A stretch of 64,000 nucleotides of DNA from Gliomastix tumulicola (lineage: Eukaryota > Ascomycota > Sordariomycetes > Hypocreales > Bionectriaceae). A program made the translations under genes and the position numbers. The stretch lies in contig BCHX01000012.1 of assembly GCA_001599755.1 (NCBI GenBank), positions 62,001 through 126,000 on the forward strand. Reading direction: 5' to 3'. Every line of letters begins with the position of its first letter. The stretch's first letter is position 1. Below are positions 51,957-64,000 of the stretch, piece after piece. The notes beneath the pieces are model-generated. The model had not been told where the DNA came from. It did no database searches and saw only the letters and a program-made list of their open reading frames with translations.

Positions 51957-54044
51957 TTAAATACCCTTTCGTTTTATCTCCTTTCGTTTCATCTCCTTCC
52001 GTTTCCTCTTCCTGCCGGCTACCTTGAGAAGTGGCTTGTTCACTGGTTCTGGAACGAGAGCGGCGAGGTCAAAGTCGATGAGCATGACTCGTGCGCGTTC
52101 TGCGTTCCAGAGCAGGTTGTCGTCGCGCGCGTCCCTGTGGTTGACGCCCTCCGACCGTACCGCCTTCAGGCACCGTCCCTTCTCTGCCGCTAGATCCGGC
52201 ACCTCTGAATCCACCGCCCTCTCCCCGGCCCACGACAGAAGCATTATGTGGTGGACCCTGATCCCCCCTGCGACAGCGTGACCCCAGTCTAGCGAAACCA
52301 TCCCCAGATGCACTGGCACGACGTCACCCTGGAGCCTGTCGAGTCGAGCGTAGATCCTGGTCTCGTGCCTTAAGACGTTGGGGGAGCCTGACCGTGCCCC
52401 CTTGCCCACGAACGTGTAGCCGTACGGTGTCAGCTCCAGCTTGAAGAGCACGCCTGAGGCTCCCATCTTGCCCCGGCGGTCCAGCGAGTCGCAATTCAGG
52501 TATGGACTCCGGCGCAGTTGTCTGTTGACCAGCTCAGTGAACTCGCTGGCGGTGATCGGATGCTAACCGCCACCTCCAGCTGCACGGTGCAGATGCACAT
52601 TGGGGCAGCTGTCGTCAAGCTCCCCTCCTCTTTTCAGCCCCAGCAGGCATCTCTGTGTACAATATGGCCTTGTAGGTATGCGGCTCAATATCTCAGCTTC
52701 CTGCTCTCCCGAGCTCCCACTCTCTCGGCCCGTCGCGCTCGCACTTGATGTGAAGTTGGCATCTGCTAACTGTGACGTGGGCGCCGAGGGGGGAGAATCA
52801 GGGTTCTCTGACGAAAAAGACCCCGTTTCATACAGCTCCGGCCATTTTTTCAGCGTAGCCTCGGCTTTGCGCCACATCTCATCGAGCGAGGCGCCCTTGA
52901 GGGCATCCGAAAGGAGAGTCAGGAGACAGAAGGTGGCTAATTGAGCGACCGCTGTGTACGCCACCCTGTTGCTCGCCCAGTCCTCGTCCGACGGGTCACC
53001 TACATCCTCATCCGGCAGACAGGCGTGGCAATAGAGACTCTGTAGATCGGACCTGTCGATATAAAGGAAGAGCAAAGACTGACCAACAACCACATAGCCG
53101 TATGCAACCTCGTTTCTGACCATGTAATCGAAGACCTGCATTAGCGTTGTGGCGATCAGCTCCTCCGCTTGCTCCTGTTCGTTTCGTGTCTTGCTGCCGT
53201 TGACCCGCAGCATGGCGTCCAGGAAGAGCGTTTCTTTTGACATGGCCGACTTGACGGACCCGGCTTCGATCTTATAAACTGCTGCCTTGTAGTCAAATAC
53301 GAAAGCGCGGCTAGTTTCTCCGCCTGAGTCCGTACGAACGACCCATCCGTCAGGATTTGTTGGGCCCATCTTGACTCTGTCGCTTGGCCCCTGATCATCG
53401 CCGCTGCTCGGCGTCGTGATATCGCGACGGTTGTCGGTAAACTGCACTCGCTCACATCGATATTTGCCAGACAGTTCCTGGTCGACCCATAAGGACTGTA
53501 AAATACTCCACGCACAATCCTCAACAGCAAGCCTCTCAAAATAGTCGATATCATTTCTGCGAGAGAGGTTCTTCCCTATGACTCTGGTCACGCTCTCTTG
53601 ATCGAAGAGGCGCTTTCCTCCACATGCTTCCTTGATTGCCTCGAAATGCCGTTGCTGGTGTGTGTTCTTGAAGTGGTTCCAAGGGCGTAGCCACCTGGGA
53701 TAGTATTTGCCGTCAACTTTCGTGAAGCCAGTCGAAGACTGTGGCAGGGGGGCGAGAACGAGGGTTTTGTAGAGGTGGAAGTGGCAGTTGTATAGGAATT
53801 CGTCCAGTGTCGTCTCCTGGTTCATGCGCCGCTCGTGCTCCTCTGGCGCATTTGCCTCCTCTTCTCGCGCCCATGCCTCATCTTCTCGCGACTTTGCCTC
53901 CTCTTCTCGCGCTCTTGCTTCTTTCTTCTCGCGCTGCAACTGCTCGAGTTCTTGTCGGAGCCGCTCGTGCTCCTCTCGCGCTCTCCTCTCGCGCCGCAAC
54001 TGCTCGAGTTCTTGTCGGAGCCGCTCAATCTCGCTTTCGGGCAT
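51957..54044 (-). pseudogene. coiled-coil/kinase-like fungal protein interrupted by one in-frame stop
   Basis: One continuous frame of 696 codons from MPESEIERL (54044) to the stop at 51957, broken only by TAG at 52563-52565. Residues 1-70 are a repetitive E/R coiled coil (LRQELEQLRRERRAREEHER). The middle part has VIGKNLSRRNDIDYFERLA, AFVFDYKAAVYKIEAG and GYVVVGQSLLFLYI. Before the stop, YCTQRCLLGLKRGGELDDSC is a Cys-rich block. After it come LELTPYGYTFVGKG, GVNHRDARDDNLLWN (HRD-type catalytic loop) and MLIDFDLA (DFG-like DFD), so a small kinase-like domain lies beyond the stop. Both halves keep family features, suggesting recent inactivation, readthrough or a sequencing error. The family is a large, fungal-specific kinase-like group with unclear role. 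Confidence 0.75.
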
Positions 54045-55347
54045 CGTGTGTTGAGCTCCAAGTAGGGAAAGAATTACTTGAGACGTCTGCACACCAAATT
54101 GAGTGGTTGTATGGCCCAAGAATTTCTTCCCCCACCGGGATGGAGTACTAAGAAATGCAGGGTCAAAGGTCCAGTGGGTCACCAACGACAGGAGCTTATT
54201 GGGCCGTTGTCGCACTTACCTAACTCGTAATAGGACCATATATTTTAGGTGTGTGTGTAGCTCAAGTTTTTCTTCCACCCCTTGCTAACTACTTTAGTAG
54301 TTAGCTGCTTGCCTTCATCCGTTTCAAACCTCAAGCATTCACGATACTCGATGCACGACTCGGCTACTAGAGAGGAGATTCCGGACTGCGCCAGCAGAGA
54401 TATTCATGCGCGAGAGGGCTCTGATTGATGGGAAAAGTCGGCAACCACATGCCCGGATCTCGTTGATAGGTGAAGGCTTCGACAAACAAGCGCATCTAGG
54501 CGTACGAGATGCTGGATAGTGGTAAAGAGCCTTCTGTGGCCTCGCCAGCTCGGCGCGCGCGATACCTTCAGGGGCACCTGGGACGAAGGGCAAAGGCCGG
54601 CGCTGCCTCATCAACACATCCCCTCCCTCAAACCTTTCCTGCTAGACTACTGGCCGACACGGAGACCCGGCCTGGGGTGATGGCATACATGTAACGAACG
54701 CCAGAGCTGCTCGCGGATTCAGCCAGCATCTTCCCAAGATAACCTACGGCTCACCACCAACGGCATGGCCATCATGAACTTTTACCAACAACCATCCTAC
54801 GACGTGGCCCTAAGAGAATTCCTCGGCTCGCCCGTCCCGCCATGATGCCTCGTGACCAGCGATTGCAAGACCGAACACCTGATGTGGCAGACTGGCGGCC
54901 TCCGGCGTCGAGGGCAGGCCATTGCCATAGGTATAGGCATCCGACAGCAGATCAGCTCTACTAGTACTAGACAAAGCGCATGGCCATACAATCGCCCCAG
55001 GGCTTTGCCAACATGGGCATGGCTGACGCCAGCATCGTACAGACGGCTGGGTAAACCCTGTAGATTGTACCGCCGCGATGAATGATGCCTAGCACGATAG
55101 ACTGAGCGAAGGTTGGCTGAGATGGCCACCCTACGCATTGACTGTGACGTTGTTATTCTAATGTGGCTTTCTCGATTTCTTGTTCAGCAAATCTTAGGTT
55201 GATGCCAGGGTAGAACGGCCGCGATCAGGTCCGTCAGAAACCACATGGTGGAGAGAACACGCAAACCTTGTGATATTACATATACAGTCAGCGACCTCCA
55301 GGCAGTGCTCTGAGCTCCCCCCAACCACATCGAACGAACTACGTAGG
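54045..55347. other. intergenic up to the transposon block
   Basis: About 1.3 kb with no supported gene; TACTAGTA at 54959. Normal base composition until about 55360. Confidence 0.5.
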
Positions 55348-55651
55348 TAACTCGAAATTCATCTTATTTTTTTTTTTTTTTTTATTTATCTAATTTTCCA
55401 TCATGTGGGAATAGGGCGGGATTTCCAGCGCCTCAAGAGCCCACCAACCGCCAAAATAAGGGCGTAAAAACAACATACTAGGCAGTAATAAGGAAGGAAA
55501 TATAAAGATATAGAAGGTATAGAAGCCCTACCTCCCCCTTTCCTCCAGCCAGAGGCCTAGCTAACTAGTCCCTCTAGATCTCTCCCTCTAGGCCTCTAGT
55601 AAATTAAAGGCCTAGGCCATAAGATATTTTAAGTGAGTAAGCCACCACCAC

Positions 55652-55843
55652 TGTAATGGACTGGCCTTGAGGTGTCTATAAGTCAAGCGTTAATAGTAAT
55701 ATTAAAATTCTTACTTAAGAAGGGAAGGCCCTTAACTAGGCTTAGTTAAGGGCATCCTTTTAAGCTATATTAGGGTTATATATTTAGTTATATAGTGGCA
55801 CCTTAAACTAGCCCTAAGGCTAAGTATAGCCTAGATTATAATA
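55652..55843 (-). repeat. 3' LTR of the Gypsy element (left copy)
   Basis: 192 bp, starting TGTAATGGACTGGCC on the plus strand and ending TTATAATA. Against the right copy it differs almost only by C/T and G/A transitions. Its outer 45 bp are hardly mutated; the inner part is AT-shifted. Confidence 0.85.
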
Positions 55844-58800
55844 TAGCCTTACTACTAAAACCTTAGTTAGGCTTTAATTATAGGGTTAAAATTTTTATAT
55901 AATTTATACCCTAAAAAAGTAAATACTTTACTTACTTTTACTTATTTTTTTATCTTACTTCTTCCCTCCTCTATTATACCTTCTTTAATTATTTACCTTA
56001 GCCCCTCTACTTTTTCTTATTTTACCCTTTTTTACTCCTACTAAGGATCCCTATTACTCTTATATTACTACTAGTAAGTACTTATTTTAATTATATAATA
56101 AAAATATATTAACTTTTATAGTATTTACTACTACCTCTAGAGAAGTACTTAACCTTTATTATCTTAGTAACTATATAGGTTCTACTTATTATAAAGATAA
56201 GTTTAAAAGTAGAAGTAATAATTATAAAAATAATAATAATAATTACTCTATTAATATCTCTATTATAAGTAATTTAAGCTTATTATATACCTATAGTATA
56301 GGTAAATTAATTATTTTATATAATATAAGGCTTATAGTTATTACCTCCTTAAGAGTAACTTAAATAATAAAAAATATTATTCTACTTAATAGTATACTTA
56401 TATATATATCCCTTATATTTATTATATATATATAAATAAAAATATTAATTATATTATTAAAGGTTTTAATACTATTTATATACTTTATATTAAGGCTTAT
56501 AATATATATAATTAAAATAAGTATATATTTATAAGTTCTCTAACTATTTACTATATTCTTTATAAGCTAATATTAACTACTTATTATAATAAATATATTA
56601 TAAAGGAGGCTATTAAGGTTAAGTAGAACTAAAATAATAAAATTATAAAGTTAAGTAAAAAGACTATTATTATAAATAAGTTTACTACTCTTATATATAA
56701 CTTCTAGGAGATATATAATTATATCTTATACCTTTTTACCCTAGTTTACCTTATATTCCTCCCTATAACCCTAGTATACTTATTCTCCCTCTTAGGCACC
56801 CTTAATAACTATTTCCTTAGCTTTAGTGAGGGTACTTCTACTTATTTATATATTATTAAAAAGCCCCCTTCTAGTACCCTTATACCTATTACCCCTAGCT
56901 TAATACCTTTCACTTTAACCCTATCTTATTATAGTACTTATAATATATAGAATACTACTTTAATAATATTTATATTTAATATATTTAGTACTTTATACTA
57001 GATTTATTTCTAGTAAAATAAATTTATTTATAATATTAAGGTTAATTATTATATAAACTATAAAGCTTATAAAATTATAAAGTAAATATTATATAATAAA
57101 GTAAGTAATATTTATCTTAATATAATTAATATATAAGTAAGTTTTTATACTTTAAATAATCTTAAAGTTACCTTATAATATTAATTATATTCCCTTTAAT
57201 AAAGTAATATTTATTAAAGTAATAACTATATTACTACTACTATAAAGATTATATAAAGCCTCTTTATCTAGATAAAGGATAACTTACTAAGTGTATTTAT
57301 AATTAGTATACCTCTTATTATATTTATTATTACCTCTATTATTATCTTAGTTTAAGCCTTTACTATTTTTACTTAGTCTTTTACTACTCCTTACCTTAGT
57401 TTTACTATTATTATAGGTTTTAATTTAGCCCTTATTTACTTTAATAATACCTTAATCCCTCTTAATTTTAATATATATATACCTATTATATCTCTTATTA
57501 ATATTACTCCCTATCTCCCCCCTTAGGCCTTATCTACCTATACTTTTACCTAGGGTTAAGGTAATAATTACTAGTATTTAAAGTATACCTAGGATATTAA
57601 TTAGGATACCCTTTACTTTTTATATTATAGCTACTTTTTATCTTTATTAAGACCTCCCCCTATAAGTTCTTCTTACCTTATTATAGACCCTTCTATAATT
57701 AACTTTTAGCCTTTACTTTACCTAGGTATTTATATATAAGGTAAAGATATTAATAGCTATATAACTTATAAGTATAAAGCTAGGTTTATTATTAATAAGT
57801 TTATAGTAGAGAATAATAATAAGTTAAAGGAAAATAATATATCTTCTACCCTTAGCCTTATATAAGCTAGCCCTAGCTCTCTTTTATACTCTTTAATAGT
57901 TATATTTAATAAGGACTTTAATTATAGTTAAGTTTAATATAATAGTAGTCTCTCTAGGTTTTAAATCTCCTTTATATTATAACTAGTAGGAGTATAAACT
58001 ATTACTTATATAAATACTTTTAAACTTTACTTTAAACTTAGCTAATACTATAGTATTCTCTAGGTATTTTAAAGGCTCCTATATAATATTATTATAACCT
58101 TTTTATTTAATTAATATAATATATTTTCTCCCTTAGCTCCTATTATTTTTAGCTATTAGTATTTATTTTACTTTTTATTCTTTAACTAAAGATAATTCTT
58201 CTCCCTATAATATAAGCTCTAGACTTAGCTTATACTTAGTTACTTTTTAACTAGGTAATAAATTAAATATTACCTACTTTACTAAATTTATATAGAAGGT
58301 CTTATATATATACCTTAATATATTTAGGGTAACTATTAATAGTAATAAAATAATTATTATTATATACTTTACCTAGAGCTAGTTAAGCTTTTTATTTAAT
58401 TAGTTTATAGTTATATATTAAAGGGATAGTTATACTTTATCTTTAACTTTAAATTATTCTATAGGCTAATAATAATAGTTAGCTTCTTTTTTTTACTATT
58501 ATTACTATTATATTATAATTAATTATATTAAATTAATACCTTTTTATAAATAAATTAAGAAGTTAATTATTTACCCTTTTAGTAAAGATAATTCCTTATT
58601 AATATTAGAAATATACTTAAGAAGGTTTAACTTATAATTATTTAATAACTTATTTAAGCTTACCCTTATAATTAATAAATCCTAGTTATTAAGTACTAGT
58701 TAAATACTTAGGAGCTTCTTTACTTAGTTTATCTATAAAAAGGAAATTATTATTTATAGTACTACTTATACCTCTTAGTTTACCCTTTTTATTTTACTAT

Positions 58801-61800
58801 TAGTTTATAGGTAATAAGCTATTAAGAGGTTTTATTTTACCCCTACTAAATAGTAAAGTTTTATCTAAAAACCCCTTACCTAATTTAAGCCTTTATTAGA
58901 AATAATATTAGTAGGGAAACTATAGAAATACTACTATATATCCTAGAAGTACTATATATAGTATTTAGTATTTATTAAAGATATAACTTCTAGCTAAATA
59001 AACTTAAAGAGTTTATCTATAATAATTATTAAATAGTAGAGGTTTTTTATATTAGCTATAAGTAAATTAATTATAAAGTCTATAAATATATAACTTTAGT
59101 ATTAGTCTAGGACTAGAAGGGGGTATAATAGGCTTTACTTTACCCTTTAGGAGATCTTTACCTATTAATAATAGTAATTCTTTATAAGCCTCCTTATTAT
59201 TTTAAATATTTTATCCTAGTAATAATCCTAGAGGAGTAAATAAAATATATTATCTCTACTTAAGTATTTTATTAACTTTAACTTATAAGTATACTAAGTA
59301 ATTATTATTATTAAAGGTTCCTAGGTAAGTAACTATAAGTAGCCCTAGAATAGTAATACCCTATAGGTATTTAATATATAATCTACTATTTACTAATTAT
59401 ACTTTATAGCTAGTGGGAAGATATATTAGCCCTTATATATTACTTTCTATTTCTTTATAAAGAAGCTATTATATAGTAAGACTTAATCTTATAATAACTA
59501 TAAGTAAGAATTATACTAAATTATAATACTAGCTAAAGGTTTATATCCCTAAAATTTAATATTTAATAAGGTAATTATAGTAATAGCTTAATTTACTTAT
59601 TATATACTCTTATTTTATATTTTAAAAAAGGTAATAAATACTAGAGATAATACCTAGCTAAGGTAGTTCTTTACTTTAGCTACCTCTTACTTTTACCTTA
59701 AGAGAGTATTTAGCTATATTACTAGTACTTTAAAATAGTATTATAAGTAATATAAGAAGAGAGATAAGTACTTTACCTATTTAATTTATTACTTAAAGAC
59801 TAGCTAAAGTTATATAAAGTACTTTAAGTTTTTATAGTTTATTAAAACTATAAAAGGTATAAAAATACTTTATAATTTAGCCTTTTATATTTTTATATAA
59901 ATTACTATTATTAGTAGTTCTTTATTATAAATTATATAATTTCTCTATACTAGAGTTAGCTTTACTAAGTAATAGGCTACTAGGTATAATACTTTATTAA
60001 CCTACTATAAGAGATACCCTCTAAGGGTTATCCTAGAGTAATTTATCTTTAGGATTATCCCCTAATTTAGGTCCTATTAGGTGAAGACTAGCTTTAAGAT
60101 AAAGAGTTCTTTTAGCCTTTTAAAGGCCTAGTACTCTTATAGTAATTACTAGAAGGGTATATTCTTCCTTATAAGGTTAATTAGGGGTTTTATAATCTTA
60201 AAGAAGTTAGGGATAAAGTCTTAATAAAAATTTATAAAGTTAAGAAAACTATAGACCCTTTTTACTTTTATAAGTAGCTCCTACTTCTAAATAATTATAA
60301 TTTTCTCTAGGTTAAAGTATATTTCCTTACCTACCTTTATAATATAGCTTAAATAGTAAATTATCTTTACTATAAAGTTATACTTCTTTATATTTAAATT
60401 TAATTTAGACTTCTATAGCTAGCTTAATACTACTTATATTTTTTATATATAGTCCCTCCTTAAGCTTATAGTATAAATAAAGATATTATTTAAGTATACT
60501 ATTATAAAGTCTCTTAGTATATTACTTAAAGCTTTATTAATATACCTCTAGAAGGTTACTAAAGCTTTTATTAGTTTAAAGGGGTATACTAGCTATTTAA
60601 ATAAGCTAAATTATATATAAAATATAGTAAAATACTTCTACCCTTTTATACTATAAATATAGTAGAAAGTTATATAAATATTTAATTTAGTAAATTACTT
60701 TACTTTAAATAGAGATTATAGTATTTCCTTTATTAAGGGGATTAAATAATAATTCTACTCTATAATTTTATTTAGTATTTAATAATTTATATAGAAATAA
60801 AGGCTACTATTTAACTTCTTAATTAATAAGACTAAGGCTATAGCTAAGAAGAAGCTTATATAGATTTATCCCTTATCCTTAAGCTTTATAATTTATTTAT
60901 ATAACTCTAATAAGTAATTATATAGTATATTATATAGGGGGCCCTATAATAAGAGTAGTATATTTCTTAACCTATCCTTCTAGAGTTAAATACTATAGTT
61001 ATATATTCCCCTATAAAGGGGTAGTATAATAGCCTTCTTTTTATTAAAGAGGTTAATAAAGCCCTATAGTTCTTTTAGTAGTTAAGCTATACTACTCTAA
61101 TTTAACTTTAGTTTATCTTTAGTTTATAACTTAGTAAGTACTATAACCTAGAGGACCTATATAATTTTATAAAGATTAATAATAATAAACTTATCTTAAT
61201 ATAGCCCCTTTTATCTTTATTATATTAATATAGTAGTAAATATTAAATTAAGGACTTCTTTATAGTCTTTTAACCTAGCTTTTTCTAGCTAATTCTTTAC
61301 TACTAGGTTACCTATTACTTTAATAATAAAGCTCTATTTAACTAAGTCTAGGAGAACTTATTTATACTATAGCTAAGGTAGCCCTAAGATAATATTTTAA
61401 AATAGTTCTAATATTATATAGAATATAAATATACTACTTTAATTATTAATATTTATAGTAGCTTATACTAGGTAGGTAATTAGGAAATTCTATTTTAATC
61501 CCTTAGTTATTTTAAGTATTTATAGTTTTAGTAATTAAATTAACTAGAGGTATAATTAAGTTACTACCTTCCTATTAATAGCTCTATATATATTATAATT
61601 TATATTTATTAATATATTAATAAAATGAGTAAAATTAAAAAATACTAGGATTTAGAAGAGTAATATATTTATTTACTTCTCTATTTCTATAAATTCTACT
61701 TCTTATTTTATACTAATCCTAGTTAACTTTAATATATATATATTATCTCCCTCTTAATTAAGATTTATACTAAGGGGTTTATATTTTTCTACCCTTTTTT

Positions 61801-63081
61801 ACCTAGGTTATTACCTTTCTAATTATACTTTATAAATAAGGTAAATTTCACCTAAATAGAGTATTATATAAAACTAAGGTAATAGGTTTTTATCTAGTAT
61901 TTAACTAATTTATAATAAAGATAAGCTCTTAATATTTACCTTTTTAATATAACCCTATTATTAACCTAGCTTATAAGCTTCTTAAGACTACCTTAAGCTT
62001 ATATAATACCTTATTTAAAGGGGCTTCTCCTCTTCTTCTTAATTAAAATATTTACTTTTAATATTTAAATATCCCCTTCTATATCCTAGGGTAAAATAAG
62101 CTTTAAAAGTAAAGTAAATATATATTATAAAGGTACTTTATTTTCTAGGTGAAAGGATTTTATATTTATAGTAATACTTTATAGTAATATAATAATTACT
62201 TAATAATTATTTTATAAAACCCTATAGCTAATTATATACTCCTATATTCTTATATTAAATATATACTATAAGTAGTTAATTTTAATTAATTATTATTACT
62301 TATACCCTTTAGTGAAGATTAACTTATTTTTAAAATATATATAAAATATAAAAAAGACTTTAATATTCCCTTATATTAAGTATATAAGTTTTATTTAAGT
62401 AAGTTCCTAGTAATAAAGGTCTCTATAAACTAATTTTAAGTACTTAAAGAAGTTTATAGGGGTTTTATTAGTATAAGAGTTATTAAACTTAAAGTAAAGA
62501 GTAATCTTTTTTTAAATATTAATTATTAAGTAGCTTTATAGAAATATTTACTAGTTATTATTATTATTAATAAACTCTTAATTTATTTTTAGCTTATACT
62601 TTATTACTATAAACTAAATATAGAATATTCCCTTTAAGCTATTATAGGGGTCTTCTAGTAAAAGTAGTTTATAATAAACTAGTCCTAGGGTTAAGTACTA
62701 GATAACTTTTATTAATTAAGGGAGTAACTCCTATAATAAAGTTAATATAAGTAGCTATTCTTTAATAGGTACTTATTCTAGTATAGTTATATAATTAAAG
62801 AGTATCTAGAGACTTTATACTATAATAGTAATTATATCTCCTAGTACTTTTACTCTTTTAACTAGTACTATTTATTATTCTTAGTATAATTTATTAATAT
62901 AATTTAATTAATTCTTTATTTAGAAGAGTTTTACCTATAAGTTAATAATTATTATTTATATAGTATTACTAAATTATATTATATTAGAAAGAGTAAGTAT
63001 CTATATTCTTAGGGAAGGGAAGGATTTTAAGTATATATTTATTATTATTAATTCCTTTTTAATAAAGAGAAGAATTTTAAA

Positions 63082-63273
63082 TATAATAGATTAGCCCTAA
63101 GGTATCTATAAGTTAAGTATTAATAATAGTATTAAAATTCTTACTTAAAAAGAGGAGGCCTTTAACTAGGCCTAGTTAAGGGTATCCTTTTAAGCTATAT
63201 TAGGGTTATATATTTAGTCACATGGTGGTGCCCTGAACTAGCCCTAAGGCTAGGCGTAGCCTAGACTGTAATA
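63082..63273 (-). repeat. 5' LTR of the Gypsy element (right copy)
   Basis: 192 bp, beginning TATAATAGATTAGCC and ending GACTGTAATA on the plus strand, equal in length to the left copy. Here the inner (left) half is mutated and the outer (right) half keeps G and C, the mirror image of the other LTR. Confidence 0.85.
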
Positions 63274-63774
63274 ACTACTAGCTATTCTCAACGCATAATC
63301 TCAACGCACTATTCTCTATAAGAATTCCCTTTAATAGTGGCAGAGTAGTAGTACAGCTTCCTACTCAAGCCACTACCCAGGGGCCCAGGGGCATAAGACA
63401 TCATAAACCCCTTAGGTGTTAGCGCTACTACCAGCTAAGGGGGAAAACCTATCTCTAGCTACCTAGCCTTCAGGCTAGCTAGCTAGTAGGGAAAAACCCC
63501 AAGGCGCAGAGGGGCTACACAAAGTAGTAATACTACTCTAGAAGGCAGCTATATTAAGCACTCTAGCCTACCATAGTACCCAGAAGGCTTCTCACAGCAG
63601 CACAACTAGTGAACTCTCACGTTTACCATGCTAGTTATATAGCTATTAGTGCAATACTACCCTAGCAGCCTCCAAGGTGCAGATGCCCTGCCAGAAGACC
63701 AGCCCCACGATCTAGCGCTAACAGCGCTGAAAGGGGGAAAAAATTTTCAGGAGAGAGTTAACTCGAAATTCATC

Positions 63775-64000
63775 CTCGTCCTGGGGAAATGGTGCTATAG
63801 GGTAGGTAGTACTACGTACGGTCCCAACACTTCCATCACTGTGAGCCTCACGATCCACGACGCGACGATCTTGTCCCAAATGACAGGAGCCAAGGCTGGC
63901 CATTGAACTCAGTCTATGTTTCCCCATCTCGATCTCAACCGATCCCTAACTTGCCACATCATTGTGTGTATCACGCTCCAGGGTGACATGCCCAGGGGCC
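63775..64000. other. unique flank after the transposon
   Basis: Base composition returns to normal immediately after the right target-site copy. This flank was contiguous with the sequence left of 55347 before insertion. No gene supported. Confidence 0.5.

Larger units (their letters stand above)
55652..63273 (-). mobile_element. Ty3/Gypsy LTR retrotransposon, RIP-degenerate, 7.6 kb
   Basis: Two 192-bp direct repeats bound the element (next entries), with 5-bp target duplications ACCAC (55647-55651) and ACTAC (63274-63278) differing by one C-to-T change. The interior is extremely AT-rich and stop-ridden in all frames. On the minus strand at about 60470-60500 reverse-transcriptase text survives: YLNNIFIYT, which is the YLDDIFIYS catalytic motif with both Asp codons changed to Asn (G-to-A). 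Downstream are LNLNIKKYNF and KRVYSFLNFI, matching Gypsy-type LDIKKCEF and VRSFLGF. The motif lies 2.6 kb from the right-hand (5') LTR, as expected for gag-pol order. No functional product is possible. Confidence 0.9.
55348..63774 (-). mobile_element. poly(A) retroposon with 16-bp target duplication, split by an LTR element
   Basis: TAACTCGAAATTCATC occurs at 55348-55363 and again at 63759-63774. Directly inside the left copy is a long T-run (55367-55383), which on the minus strand is a poly(A) tail. This is the structure of a target-primed retroposon (LINE- or SINE-like) inserted on the minus strand. Without the nested LTR element the retroposon is about 770 bp (63279-63758 plus 55364-55651) and has no long ORF, so it is 5'-truncated or non-autonomous. 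Its sequence is much less AT-biased than the nested element. Confidence 0.75.

Noticed and set aside
52500..52600. an intron that would remove the in-frame TAG of the kinase-like gene
   Set aside because: Available GT and AG pairs would make introns far too short or delete conserved residues, and the frame is continuous through the stop.
55365..63280. AT-rich block as a centromere or mitochondrial insertion
   Set aside because: Matching LTRs, target duplications and Gypsy reverse-transcriptase residues explain it as a mutated retrotransposon.
63649..63906. 85-aa plus-strand ORF
   Set aside because: It crosses the boundary between the retroposon and the host flank, so it cannot be an ancestral gene.
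1..64000. CRISPR arrays, bacterial operons, riboswitches
   Set aside because: The window is eukaryotic with spliced genes; no regularly spaced direct repeats or bacterial signals were seen.

Overview
The window is nuclear DNA of a filamentous ascomycete (Pezizomycotina, probably Sordariomycetes-like). The evidence is intron-rich genes with 50-130 nt GT-AG introns and CTAAC/CTGAC-type branch sites, several Zn2Cys6 regulators, a HET-domain gene, an intron-bearing tRNA, and a very AT-rich, stop-riddled retrotransposon block that looks like repeat-induced point mutation (RIP).

Layout. 1-6.4 kb: the tail of one gene, an intron-containing tRNA, one small hypothetical gene and a gene-poor stretch with hairpins and an eroded coding relic. 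6.4-12.2 kb: one 12-exon gene on the minus strand (about 1,717 aa) that joins a hydrolase-like N-terminus, an ankyrin-like segment and a CorA-like membrane domain. 12.9-14.7 kb: two adjacent broken genes, a RraA-family protein and an aspartate aminotransferase. 16.2-24.8 kb: three Zn2Cys6 transcription factors; the first two are paralogues with the same exon plan placed tail to tail, and the second and third share a promoter region. 25-27 kb: a HET-domain protein.

28.9-37.6 kb: a cytochrome P450, a second-copy-like complex I PSST/NDUFS7 subunit, a frameshifted medium-chain oxidoreductase, a fourth Zn2Cys6 regulator and an EthD-domain protein. 38.9-40 kb holds kinase and other gene relics. 41.2-48.2 kb: a short-chain dehydrogenase, an MFS transporter, an HSL-type esterase and a second MFS transporter, which looks like uptake plus catabolic or detoxifying enzymes. 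No PKS, NRPS or terpene synthase core enzyme is visible, so a classical secondary-metabolite cluster is not supported. The PSST copy beside a P450 and regulators is still the most provocative observation.

49.2-51.7 kb is core housekeeping: ribosomal protein S24 and a predicted eEF2 lysine methyltransferase, divergent around a 400-bp shared promoter. 52-54 kb is a coiled-coil/kinase-like gene interrupted by one in-frame stop. 55.3-63.8 kb is a nested insertion: a poly(A)-tailed retroposon with a 16-bp target duplication, split by a 7.6-kb Ty3/Gypsy element with 192-bp LTRs that has been destroyed by RIP-type mutation. Exon coordinates were derived by eye from splice signals, reading frame and paralogue comparison; no database search was run.
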